The translations under genes and the position numbers were made by a program. A model generated the notes under the pieces. That model had not been told where the DNA came from. It ran no database searches and saw nothing but the letters and a program-made list of their open reading frames with translations. Positions 45,428 through 53,628 of a DNA stretch of 64,000 nt are shown in pieces; positions within the stretch are counted from its first letter, which is position 1; each line of letters opens with the position of its first letter. The stretch is from Desulfurivibrio alkaliphilus AHT 2. GTDB lineage: Bacteria; Desulfobacterota; Desulfobulbia; Desulfobulbales; Desulfurivibrionaceae. The stretch is taken from the NCBI RefSeq assembly GCF_000092205.1, contig NC_014216.1, forward strand, positions 1,803,742-1,867,741, given 5' to 3'.

Positions 45428-45537
45428 GGTAATCGTTCAGCAGTGCCGCAGGTTCGGGCAAGCAGACCGGTGCAGCGTACCCCCTGTACGTAAGCCGGGC
45501 TGATCGCCCGAAGATGCGGTGCTGCTGAACGATTACC
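45428..45537. repeat. family A palindromic element, full length (110 bp)
   Basis: Arms GGTAATCGTTCAGCAG and CTGCTGAACGATTACC are perfectly complementary; TTCGGGC and GCCCGAA extend the stem inward around a GTAC centre. It lies between the two permease genes and supplies the TAA stop of the upstream one. Its end arms equal the 26-bp palindrome at 9522. Confidence 0.82.
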
Positions 45538-46486
45538 AAGTGCGGGGGTCAAGGCGGCCGTACAACAGTTCCAGGCCCAGGTTGACCGCCAGCAGAGCCA
45601 GGATGGCGGCCAGCACGATCCCCTGAACCAGCGGCAGATCCCGCAGGGAGATGGCCTGGTAAAGCAGCGTGCCCAGGCCCGGATAGGCAAAGAGGGTTTC
45701 CACCACCAGGGCGCCGGTGACCATAAAGGCCAGCCGCAGGCCAAAACGGGTAACCAGCGGCAACAGCACATTGCGGGCGGCATGGCGGTAGCGCACCCGC
45801 CACGGCGGCAGCCCTTTGGCCCGGGCGGTGACCAGAAACGGCTGCCGCAACACCAGCACCATGGAGGCCCGGGCCAGCAGGAAGTTGCCGGGAAACCAGG
45901 CCAGCACCAGGGTGGCCAGCGGCAGGAGCAGATGGCGCAGCAGATCGAGCAGCAGCCCGCCCGTCCCGGCCTCGGCATAGGCGCTGAGACCGCCACCAGC
46001 CGGCAGCCAGCCCAACTGATAGGAAAAAACCAGCAGCAGAACCACGCCCAGCGCCAGTTCCGGCACCCCTTGCAGGAGGGTCATGCTCCCCACCCCGGCC
46101 TTTTCCAGTCGCCCGCCCCGACGCCAGGCCGCCTCCACCCCGGCGATCATCCCCAGCGCGGTGGCCAGCAGATGCGCCCCGCCCATCAGCAGCAGGGTCC
46201 AGGGCAGGGCCGCCATGATCAAAGTAAACACCGGGGTTTTATGGGCCCAGGACTCGCCCCAGTCGAGCAACAGCAGGTTCTGCAGGTAGGAAAAAAAATT
46301 GTCGGCGGCGGCATAACGGGCCCGCAACAACTGCTCCTGGTCGGCGGTCAACACCACTTCCGCCCCGCCGTAAACGGTGGTGACATAATCCCCCGGCAGC
46401 AACCCCGGCAGGCGGTAGCCCACATAGACAATCGCCAGGGCCGCCAGCAGATAAACCACCCCCCGCCGCCACAATACACTCATCAT
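45533..46486 (-). CDS. nickel/peptide-type ABC permease (DppB/NikB-like)
   Basis: A 317-residue permease with about six helices, a long periplasmic loop after helix 1 and the EAA loop VTARAKGLPPWRVRYRHAARN. The end YGRLDPRTW is typical of the DppB family, directly before a TAA that belongs to the repeat. It follows the binding-protein gene by 25 bases. Confidence 0.9.
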   Translation of the reverse strand: MMSVLWRRGVVYLLAALAIVYVGYRLPGLLPGDYVTTVYGGAEVVLTADQEQLLRARYAAADNFFSYLQNLLLLDWGESWAHKTPVFTLIMAALPWTLLLMGGAHLLATALGMIAGVEAAWRRGGRLEKAGVGSMTLLQGVPELALGVVLLLVFSYQLGWLPAGGGLSAYAEAGTGGLLLDLLRHLLLPLATLVLAWFPGNFLLARASMVLVLRQPFLVTARAKGLPPWRVRYRHAARNVLLPLVTRFGLRLAFMVTGALVVETLFAYPGLGTLLYQAISLRDLPLVQGIVLAAILALLAVNLGLELLYGRLDPRTW

Positions 46487-46511
46487 TATCCCTGCCGGTC
46501 AACGTCCCTTT

Positions 46512-48122
46512 TTATTCACCAATTACCGACAGCTTGTTCTGGGGAATCGGGATGCCCTTACCGACTCCGCCGGGGGTGTAAAACCAGTCGATTCCCAGGC
46601 GGGGATTGTAAGCGACACAGGCGTCGGGATAGTAGAGGGGCATGGCCGGCAACTCCAACGCGTGCAACTCCTGGATGCGGTGCACCAGCCGGCGACGCTC
46701 GTCCGGCTCCATGGCCCGCAACTGGGTCGCCAGCAACTCCTCCAGCTCCGGGTTGGCGTCAAACCTGGCACTGTTGACCGAACCGCCACTGTAGTTGGGG
46801 CTGATCATCTCGTTGAGGATTCTGGCATCGCCGGCCACCCCGCCATGCCCGGAGAGCGCCAGGTCAAATTGCCAGTCTCTGATCCGCTGGTCGGTGACGG
46901 CCTGTTCCATGTTGACCAGTTCCACCCTGATCCCGGCCCGGGCCAACTGCCGCCGGATCTTCTCGCCGTCCCGGTTGGGCACGCTCTGGCCGCCGGCAGT
47001 GATATTGGAAACCAGCAACTCGACGATTAAGGGCCGGCCTTCCAGCTGATAAAAGCCTTCAGCGTCGGCTGTGTAGCCCATTTCCTCCAGCAGGGCCCGG
47101 GCTTTGGCCGGGTCGGGGGCATAGTCGGGAAGATCGGGGTTGTAAAGCGAGTGGTCTTTTGACAGCAGCCCGTAGGAGGCCGGGCGGGCGTGACCGCGCT
47201 GGGCCTGAGCAATCAGCGCTTCCCGATCGATGGCATGGGCCAGGGCCTGCCGGAAACGACGGTCGCTGAAGGGCGGGCGGCGGTGGTTGATCATCAATTT
47301 GCGGTTCCAGCCCCGCTCATCACAGAGCACGGTAAAATTTTGCTTTTTCAGTGCGTCAGCCATTTCCGGCTGAATCGCCGCCAGGTCCACCTCGCCCCGG
47401 CTCAGGGCCACCAGGGGCTGACTGCTGCGCAGATAAATCAGCCGCGCCGCCTTGGGTCTGCCTTGGTAATAATCGGCGAAAGCTTCATAAAGATAAGTAC
47501 CCTGCACCTTATTGAAGTCGATAAACCGAAATGGCCCACTGCCGATGAAGGCGCCAGGCTCGGTAAAGCTGGTTGGCTCTTCCACTTCCCGCCAGATATG
47601 AGCCGGCATAATGGGCATGGTGCCTCCGATATCGGCCAGAAAGGGCGCATAAGGGTGCCGGAGAAAGATCGTGACCTGCCGCGACCCGGTCACCTCGGCG
47701 TGGCTGATCTCCTTCAGGTTCACCCAGGGTGTGGGATGGCGCTGGAAAAGGTCGATGGTGAAGGCGACATCGGCGGCGGTAACCGGGGTGCCGTCGTGCC
47801 ATTGGGCCTGCGGGTTCATTTGAAAGGTAAAGGCCTGCCGTTGAGGCTCATAGGCCCAGGAGTTCGCCAGGGCCGGCACCAACTCGCCCCGGTGATCCTT
47901 CCAGACCAACGTGTCAAACACCCAGCTCATGTGGATATAACCCGGCCCACGGGGATAGTGATGAAAAGGATTGGGCAACCCCCAATCCCCCCGGCCATCG
48001 GCAATGCGCACCGTCGGTTCGCCGGCCCGGGCCGGGCCCAGCAGCGGCAGGAGGGTTAGGCAGATTGCCGCCAGCAGGATTGCCGGCCACAGACAACGAT
48101 TAGAACTAGCTCCAGAATTCAT
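46512..48122 (-). CDS. periplasmic solute-binding protein, family 5 (nickel/peptide type)
   Basis: A 536-residue secreted binding protein. The signal peptide spans about residues 1-34. LVPALANSWAYEPQRQAFTFQM and WHDGTPVTAADVAFTIDLF are SBP_bac_5 motifs. Substrate is uncertain: family members bind peptides, nickel chelates or other small molecules. ATG 48122 is preferred over 48137 because AAAGGG precedes it by five bases. It feeds the two permeases and the fused ATPase downstream. Confidence 0.9.
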   Translation of the reverse strand: MNSGASSNRCLWPAILLAAICLTLLPLLGPARAGEPTVRIADGRGDWGLPNPFHHYPRGPGYIHMSWVFDTLVWKDHRGELVPALANSWAYEPQRQAFTFQMNPQAQWHDGTPVTAADVAFTIDLFQRHPTPWVNLKEISHAEVTGSRQVTIFLRHPYAPFLADIGGTMPIMPAHIWREVEEPTSFTEPGAFIGSGPFRFIDFNKVQGTYLYEAFADYYQGRPKAARLIYLRSSQPLVALSRGEVDLAAIQPEMADALKKQNFTVLCDERGWNRKLMINHRRPPFSDRRFRQALAHAIDREALIAQAQRGHARPASYGLLSKDHSLYNPDLPDYAPDPAKARALLEEMGYTADAEGFYQLEGRPLIVELLVSNITAGGQSVPNRDGEKIRRQLARAGIRVELVNMEQAVTDQRIRDWQFDLALSGHGGVAGDARILNEMISPNYSGGSVNSARFDANPELEELLATQLRAMEPDERRRLVHRIQELHALELPAMPLYYPDACVAYNPRLGIDWFYTPGGVGKGIPIPQNKLSVIGE

Positions 48123-48159
48123 TTCAGCCCTTTCCATAAAAAGTGTAACTGATCACGGG

Positions 48160-48208
48160 GTAAGCGTTCACAGGGTGCCGCAAGATGCGGTGCCCTGTGA
48201 TCGCTTAC
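48160..48208. repeat. family A element, short 49-bp form
   Basis: GTAAGCGTTCACAGGG and CCCTGTGATCGCTTAC form a 23-bp stem with three mismatches and an AGA loop. The internal part of the full element is missing. It lies one base after the stop codon of the FmdE-like gene and 37 bases before the binding-protein start. Confidence 0.7.
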
Positions 48209-48209
48209 A

Positions 48210-48824
48210 TTAAAGTTTCTGGTCCACCCGACTAAAACAGGGAATACAGTAATGCTTGCCGGCCAAGCGGCGAGTTCGCGACTCCATGGTGCTCTCACCG
48301 CAGGAGCTGCAAATCAGGCTTTCCAGAATCCGGGCCGGGCTGGGCATGGTCGCCGGTGACTCACTCACCGTGAAAAGTTCATCCAGGTCGGCGGCCATGA
48401 GCCGCTGCCGGTTTTGGCGTTTAAGTTCGGCGGCTCGTTGCCGCTGGGTGTCATCCGCCTCACCGGCAAAGATTTTTTTCATCAACTCCCGCAACTCCCG
48501 GCCCGCCTCACCCAGGAAATCCCCGCAAAATACCGCCCGCAGCCCCCGCCCGGTGCTGCGGCGCTGAAAGCTGAAGGCCGTTTTGCCGTAATCCCGGTGA
48601 ATCAAGTTACCCTTGCCCAGGGTGCAGCCGGTCAACACCTGGATGGCATCCACCCCGCACATATCGGTTTCCACCACCGCCACCAATGGATCGTCATCCC
48701 GGTGGACCCCCAACTCGCGGCAGCACAACTCGGCGGCCCGCATCCCGACCCACAACCCGGGGCATTCGTGGCCGTGAAAGGCCACCACCCGTTCAATCTG
48801 TCCTTGGCTCAAACCTTTATCCAT
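48210..48824 (-). CDS. FmdE-like protein with C-terminal zinc finger
   Basis: A 204-residue cytosolic protein. The N-terminal FmdE domain has VVAFHGHECPGLWVGMRAAE and VETDMCGVDAIQVLTGCTLGKGN; these histidine and cysteine residues could bind metal. The C-terminus is a TraR/DksA-like zinc finger (CSSCGE...CIPCF). FmdE was named from formylmethanofuran dehydrogenase operons, but most bacterial members have no proven role. ATG 48824 has GGGGGAG upstream; the longer frame to 48920 lacks support. It heads the ABC importer operon. Confidence 0.86.
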   Translation of the reverse strand: MDKGLSQGQIERVVAFHGHECPGLWVGMRAAELCCRELGVHRDDDPLVAVVETDMCGVDAIQVLTGCTLGKGNLIHRDYGKTAFSFQRRSTGRGLRAVFCGDFLGEAGRELRELMKKIFAGEADDTQRQRAAELKRQNRQRLMAADLDELFTVSESPATMPSPARILESLICSSCGESTMESRTRRLAGKHYCIPCFSRVDQKL

Positions 48825-49016
48825 AGTCTTTCTCCCCCATGACTGTGACGGATTTTTTTCAAAACCTGATATTACAAAGGAAAACTTTTTAATACTTACC
48901 CACTGAAGCAAGAGAGTCAAGGTAAATATGATCTTGCTCGACTTTGTGTTACTGATGACAAAACGAAAAAATCACCGGTTGCTCAATAACCTGGGCTGCA
49001 CCGGCCATTATTATGC

Positions 49017-49045
49017 TTGACTGACCGCAACTGTTTCGGTAAAAG
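49017..49045 (+). promoter_or_regulatory. candidate promoter for the cbiK-cbi operon
   Basis: TTGACT (49017-49022), a 17-base spacer and TAAAAG (49040-49045) place a start point a few bases before the riboswitch. The rest of 48825-49016 shows no clear feature apart from AT-rich DNA. Confidence 0.55.
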
Positions 49046-49062
49046 TCCCGACTTGAAAATAA

Positions 49063-49237
49063 TTATCCAGGTGCTCGTTTGAGCTTGATAGGGAATCCCG
49101 TGAAAATCGGGAACGGGCCCGCCGCTGTGACCGGGGACGAAAACCGCATGGTGTCACTGTCCTGATTTTGCTTTACCCAGGGACGGGAAGACGCGGTGAG
49201 TAGAAAGAGCCGGAAGTCAGAAGACCTGCCTGGATAA
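49063..49237 (+). ncRNA. cobalamin riboswitch upstream of cbiK
   Basis: P1 is TTATCCAGG (49063-49071) with CCTGGATAA (49229-49237). The core landmarks (GGGAATCCCGTGAAAATCGG, GCCGCTGTGACCGGGGACGA, TGTCACTG, GACGGGAAGACGCGG, AGTCAGAAGACCTGCC) follow in order. A hairpin ACACCCC/GGGGTGT with loop containing GTGGAAC (49245-49267) follows. It should repress corrin synthesis when cobalamin is plentiful. Confidence 0.95.
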
Positions 49238-49297
49238 TCAGGTTACACCCCCGTGGAACAGGGGTGTTGCGTCTGATCTCGTGGAAAATCAGGGACT

Positions 49298-49332
49298 CCC
49301 CGGATCGATAATTTATCGGTTCGGGGTTTTTT
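49298..49332 (+). terminator. riboswitch-controlled terminator before cbiK
   Basis: CCCCGGATCGATAA pairs with TTATCGGTTCGGGG (two G-U pairs) and is followed by six T. It is nearly the same as the terminator before btuB. Confidence 0.9.
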
Positions 49333-49369
49333 ATTCCCCGCAACCGGCAAAATTCGCGGAGGAATAAAC

Positions 49370-50437
49370 ATGACCTGCCATCCGACCAGCCCTACCGACA
49401 CCACCCCTTTCATCGCTGCCAGGCACCGCCGGCCAGGGCTTAACAGCCGCCGGCTGCTTCCGGCCCTGGCCCTGCTGTTTTTGCTGGCGGCGCCCCTATT
49501 GCTCAACCCCGCCCCGGCCGCCGCCAAGGTCAACGTGCCGTCGGAAGAGGCGGCCATTGTGCTGGCGGTCTTCGGCACCAGCTTTCCCGAGGCCCTGCCC
49601 GGCATTCTCACCATCTACGACGAGGTCCAGGCCGCTTACCCCGAAACCACGGTGCGACTGGCCTTCACCTCCAACATTATCCGCCGCATCTGGCACTCCC
49701 GCCGGGACGATGCGGCATACCGGGCGGCGCACCCGGAAATTCCGGCAGAGATATTCACGGTCAAGGCGCCGCTGGCCACCATCGCCGACCTGGTGGACGA
49801 GGATTACGGCCATATCATCGTCCAGCCCACCCATATCGCCGCCGGCGAGGAATTCAGCGATCTGGCCGACCTGGTCCACGCCCTCAACACCGTCACCACC
49901 GTCAAAAAACGCAACCGGCCCTTCCAGCAGATCATCCTAGGCCGGCCGGCCCTGGGCCAACCGGGGATCAAGCACCCTTATCGCCAGGACCTGGAGCGGG
50001 TCGCCGCCCTCATGGCCGTGGATGTCGAGCAGGCCCGGCAAAACGGCAGCGCCCTGGTCTACATGGCCCACGGCAACCGCACCTTCTCCACCGGGGTCTT
50101 TTTTGAACTGGAACACCTGATGCGCCGGCATTACCCCGAGGTCGACACCTACTTCACCATGGCCACCGGCTTTCCCGAGATGGAATACACCGTCCAGCGC
50201 CTGCTCGACGATGGAGCGACCAGCGCCCTGCTGGTCCCCTTCATGACCGTGGCCGGAGATCACACCCATAACGACATGGCCGGCGATGACGACGACTCGC
50301 TGCGGTCGCTGCTGCAGGCCAAGGGTATCGACAGCACCGCCAAACTGGAAGGGCTGGGCGAGCGGCAGGATTTTGCCCGCATTTACGTGGAAAACATCCG
50401 CGACGCGGCCACCGCGGCCGGCCTGAAACTGAAGTAA
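49370..50437 (+). CDS. cbiK: sirohydrochlorin cobaltochelatase CbiK, exported type
   Basis: Inserts cobalt into sirohydrochlorin at the start of the anaerobic pathway. The probable catalytic histidines are H234 (MAHGNRTFS) and H298/H300 (GDHTHNDM). An N-terminal signal of about 52 residues (SRRLLPALALLFLLAAPLL to AAAK) predicts export, as for the periplasmic CbiK of Desulfovibrio vulgaris; the SRR pair might indicate the Tat route. GGAGGAA precedes the ATG. It heads the cbi operon behind a riboswitch. The related role of iron insertion cannot be excluded. Confidence 0.93.
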   Translation: MTCHPTSPTDTTPFIAARHRRPGLNSRRLLPALALLFLLAAPLLLNPAPAAAKVNVPSEEAAIVLAVFGTSFPEALPGILTIYDEVQAAYPETTVRLAFTSNIIRRIWHSRRDDAAYRAAHPEIPAEIFTVKAPLATIADLVDEDYGHIIVQPTHIAAGEEFSDLADLVHALNTVTTVKKRNRPFQQIILGRPALGQPGIKHPYRQDLERVAALMAVDVEQARQNGSALVYMAHGNRTFSTGVFFELEHLMRRHYPEVDTYFTMATGFPEMEYTVQRLLDDGATSALLVPFMTVAGDHTHNDMAGDDDDSLRSLLQAKGIDSTAKLEGLGERQDFARIYVENIRDAATAAGLKLK

Positions 50438-50465
50438 AAAAAACCAGGTCGCTTGGAGCCGGGAC

Positions 50466-50596
50466 GGGGGCCGCGGCAACCGGTAGCGGCGGGTTCGGCG
50501 GCGGCCGGGCGCATGGACGCGCAGGAGGCCGCCGCCGCCTCGGAGGCGGGCAGGATGCCCGCCGAGAATGAGCCGCTACCGGTTGTCGCGGCCCCC
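50466..50596. repeat. family B inverted-repeat element, copy 1 (131 bp)
   Basis: Arms of 25 bp (50466-50490 and 50572-50596) match at 24 positions and contain CGGCAACCGGTAGCGGC. The middle includes a GGCGGGCAGGATGCCCGCC hairpin. It fills the gap between cbiK and the permease gene, in the orientation opposite to copy 2. Confidence 0.82.
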
Positions 50597-50688
50597 ACCC
50601 CCTACCCACAACCAAATACATGGGCGCTTCACAGCCGAGCAGCCTGTTGAATGTTTACCGACAACCTTAAAGAAAAACGGAAAATTTC

Positions 50689-51765
50689 TTGCCTACTTGC
50701 CAACCATCTAGCCCGGCAGCCGTTACGGCCGACCGCGCCGGCGTCAGGGCGCCGCTCACCGTGCTGGTGCTGAGCGGCGCCCTGCTGGCCCTGACCCTGC
50801 TGGCCGCCGGGGCCGGCTACATGGAGATCGGGGCCGGGGAGATCATCCGGGTGCTGCTGGCCCAACTGGGCGGCCGGCCGGAGCTGCTGGCGGAGATCGA
50901 CCAGGCGGTGCCCTTTGTTTTGCTTGAGGTCCGCCTGCCCCGGATTCTTACCGCCGCCCTGGTGGGGGCGGCCCTGGCGGCCTGCGGGGTGATTTTCCAG
51001 GGAATTCTGCTCAACCCCCTGGCCGATCCCTACACCCTGGGGGTCTCCTCCGGGGCCGCCTTCGGCGCCTCCCTGGCCCTGGTGGCCAACCTGGCCTTGA
51101 ACGAATACTTTTCCGTTCCGCTGTTCGCCTTTGTCAGCGCCGTCATCACCCTGTTCATCGTGCTGCGGCTCTCCACCTTCAACGGGCAGATGTCCACCAC
51201 CACCCTGATCCTTTCGGGGGTCATCGTGGGGGCCATTTTATCGGCGGGGATCAGTTTCTTGAAATACCTGGCCGACGAGCAGGTGGCGGTGATCGTCTTC
51301 TGGCTGATGGGCAGCTTCGCCTCCCGGGACTGGTTCGACGTGCTCCGGATTGCCGCCGTGCTGCTGGTCTCGGTGCTGATCTTCGCCTACTACGCCCGGG
51401 ATCTGAACATCATGGCCCTGGGCGGCCGCACCTCCGACGCCCTGGGGGTGGAAACCGCCCGGGTGCGGACCATTTTGCTGGTCACCGCCTCGCTGCTGGC
51501 GGCGGTCTGCGTGTCGGTGTCGGGAATCATCGGCTTTGTCGGCCTGATCATCCCCCACCTGATGCGTTTTGTGGTCGGGCCGGACAACCGGCGACTGCTG
51601 CCGGTCTCTCTGCTGGCCGGGGCCTTGCTGATGCTGGGGGCCGACACCGTTACCCGGGCGGTGCTGCCGGTGGAAGTGCCCATCGGGGTGCTCACCGCCC
51701 TGCTGGGCGGCCCTTTTTTCTGCTTCATCTTCCGGCAGAAGCAGCGGAGGTACCGTTTTGGCTGA
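50689..51765 (+). CDS. BtuC/FecCD-family permease, second set
   Basis: A 358-residue permease with about ten helices. EVRLPRILTAALVGAALAACG, NPLADPYTLGVSSGAAFGA and GIIGFVGLIIPHLMR are the family motifs. The frame begins at TTG 50689 with GGAA upstream; no better start is seen. It overlaps the ATPase gene by eight bases. Substrate may be a corrinoid, a cobalt or iron complex, or heme; the position between cbiK and cbiA favours a corrin or cobalt role but does not prove it. Confidence 0.88.
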   Translation: MPTCQPSSPAAVTADRAGVRAPLTVLVLSGALLALTLLAAGAGYMEIGAGEIIRVLLAQLGGRPELLAEIDQAVPFVLLEVRLPRILTAALVGAALAACGVIFQGILLNPLADPYTLGVSSGAAFGASLALVANLALNEYFSVPLFAFVSAVITLFIVLRLSTFNGQMSTTTLILSGVIVGAILSAGISFLKYLADEQVAVIVFWLMGSFASRDWFDVLRIAAVLLVSVLIFAYYARDLNIMALGGRTSDALGVETARVRTILLVTASLLAAVCVSVSGIIGFVGLIIPHLMRFVVGPDNRRLLPVSLLAGALLMLGADTVTRAVLPVEVPIGVLTALLGGPFFCFIFRQKQRRYRFG

Positions 51766-52585
51766 CATGAACGGCTTTCAACTCCATAACGTCTTTTTCG
51801 CCTACGACGACACCACGGTGCTGGAAGAGATCAACCTGGAGCTGCCGCCGGGCCGTTTTTACGGCATTGTCGGCCCCAACGGCTGCGGCAAGACCACGCT
51901 GCTGGACCTGCTCACCGGCACCCGCCGGGTGCGGCGGGGCAGCGTGCTCTTCCAGGGCCGGGCGATCGGCGCTTACCGCCGCCGCACCCTGGCCCGCCAA
52001 CTGGCCCTGGTCCCCCAGGAATACGCCATTGATTTTGCCTTCACCGTGGAGGAGGTGATCCTCATGGGCCGGCACCCCCACCTGCCCCGCTTCGGCCGGC
52101 CGACGGCAGCGGACTGGGAAATCATCGACCGGGTGATGGCGGAAATCGGGATCGATTACCTGGCCGGCCGGCCGGTCAACGAACTGTCCGGCGGCGAAAA
52201 ACAGCGGGTGGCGGTGGCCCGGGCCCTGGCCCAGCAGACCCCCACCCTGCTGCTGGACGAGGCCACCGCCAGCCTGGATATCCGTTACACCCTCAATATC
52301 CTGGGGGCCTTGCGGCAACGGGTCAGCCGGGGCGAGCAGACGGTGATCGCGGTGCTGCACGACCTCAACCTGGCGGCGGCTTTTTGCGACCATCTGGTGT
52401 TTCTCAACCGGGGCCGCATCCAGGCCGCCGGCCCCACCGACCAGGTGCTGACCCCGGCCAACATCGCCCGGGTCTTCGGGGTGGAATGCGCCGTCAGCCA
52501 TGACCGATTCAGCAACGCCCCCCGGGTGTCGTTCAATCTAGTAAGCCACAAACAGCCGCCGGCGGCGGCTGAGGCGTGGCAATGA
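51758..52585 (+). CDS. BtuD/FepC-family ABC ATPase, second set
   Basis: A 275-residue ATPase with Walker A GPNGCGKTTLL, signature ELSGGEKQR, Walker B LLLDEATASLD and the switch histidine in VLHDLNLA. DEATASLD replaces the more common DEPTA. It overlaps the permease gene before it and the binding-protein gene after it, so the three are translationally coupled. Confidence 0.92.
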   Translation: MADMNGFQLHNVFFAYDDTTVLEEINLELPPGRFYGIVGPNGCGKTTLLDLLTGTRRVRRGSVLFQGRAIGAYRRRTLARQLALVPQEYAIDFAFTVEEVILMGRHPHLPRFGRPTAADWEIIDRVMAEIGIDYLAGRPVNELSGGEKQRVAVARALAQQTPTLLLDEATASLDIRYTLNILGALRQRVSRGEQTVIAVLHDLNLAAAFCDHLVFLNRGRIQAAGPTDQVLTPANIARVFGVECAVSHDRFSNAPRVSFNLVSHKQPPAAAEAWQ

Positions 52586-53628
52586 GGAATTTGATGTTTT
52601 TTCCCGGCAATATATATCGCAAATTACTGTGGCCTTTGCCCGCCGCCCTGCTTTTGTGCCTGGCCTCCCTGTTGCCGAGCATCGGCGAGGCGGGGGCCGG
52701 CGACCGGCCGGCAGCAACCGCCGCAAAAGCGTCAAGCCCCGTGGTGCCCGTGGTAATTGACAACTCCGGCCGCGAAATCGTGATCGACCAGCCCTTTCGG
52801 CGCATCATCTCCCTTTACCCGGCCCACACCGAAAACCTGGCCTCGCTGGGGCTGGATCAGGAAGTGATCGGCATTGGACTCAGCGATGATCATCCGCCCC
52901 ACCTGCTGGACCGGCCCCGCTTCAGCTACCGGGAAGATCCGGAGCGCTATATCGGCCACCGCCCGGACCTGGTGCTGACCCGGCCGATGATCGAGCGGGC
53001 CTACCCCCAACTGATCGCCAAGCTGGAGCAGGCCGGGATTACCGTGGTTTCCCTGCAACCTACTTCGCTGGCGGGAATTTTCGACTATTGGCGGCAACTG
53101 GGCCTGCTCACCGGCCGGCAAGAGGCGGCGGAAGAGATGATTGAGGAATTTCAGCGGGAACTGGCCGTCATCCGTGGGCAAGTGGCCGCGATCCCCCCGG
53201 AACAGCGGCGGCGGGTCTTTTTTTCCTCCATCCATCGCCAGATGAAGACCTTCGCCCCGCAAAGCATTGCCATCTTTGTGCTGGAAACAGCCGGGGGCAT
53301 CAACGTGGCCACCGACGCGCCCCGGGTGCGCCAGACCAATATCGCTGACTACGGCAAGGAGCGCATCCTGGCCCAGGGCGATGAAATTGATCTCTTCCTG
53401 GCCCAGCAGGGCCGGATGAACCCGGTGGATCGGGATACCATCCGGCAGGAACCGGGTTTCGGCGCCATCCGGGCGGTACGGGAAGATGAGATTTATCTGG
53501 TTGACGGACAGATTGTCTCCCGCCCCACCCTGCGGATCATCGAGGGCATCCGCCAGGTGGCGACCCTGCTCTACCCGGATTTTTTTCGTGATGCCACTGC
53601 TTACAACCGGGAGAAAAAGCACCGATGA
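52582..53628 (+). CDS. BtuF-like periplasmic binding protein, second set
   Basis: A 348-residue secreted class III binding protein with a signal peptide (about 1-35) and the sequence VIDNSGREIVIDQPFRRIISLYPAHTENLASLG. YIGHRPDLVLTRP follows. ATG 52582 overlaps the ATPase stop (ATGA) and is preferred to a GTG two codons earlier. Its own stop overlaps the cbiA ATG. Confidence 0.9.
   Translation: MRNLMFFPGNIYRKLLWPLPAALLLCLASLLPSIGEAGAGDRPAATAAKASSPVVPVVIDNSGREIVIDQPFRRIISLYPAHTENLASLGLDQEVIGIGLSDDHPPHLLDRPRFSYREDPERYIGHRPDLVLTRPMIERAYPQLIAKLEQAGITVVSLQPTSLAGIFDYWRQLGLLTGRQEAAEEMIEEFQRELAVIRGQVAAIPPEQRRRVFFSSIHRQMKTFAPQSIAIFVLETAGGINVATDAPRVRQTNIADYGKERILAQGDEIDLFLAQQGRMNPVDRDTIRQEPGFGAIRAVREDEIYLVDGQIVSRPTLRIIEGIRQVATLLYPDFFRDATAYNREKKHR

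Noticed and set aside
19482-48208. Family A elements as simple intrinsic terminators
   Set aside because: They lack a T-run on either strand, are much longer than terminators, occur inside operons and one lies within a gene. A partial termination or processing effect remains possible.
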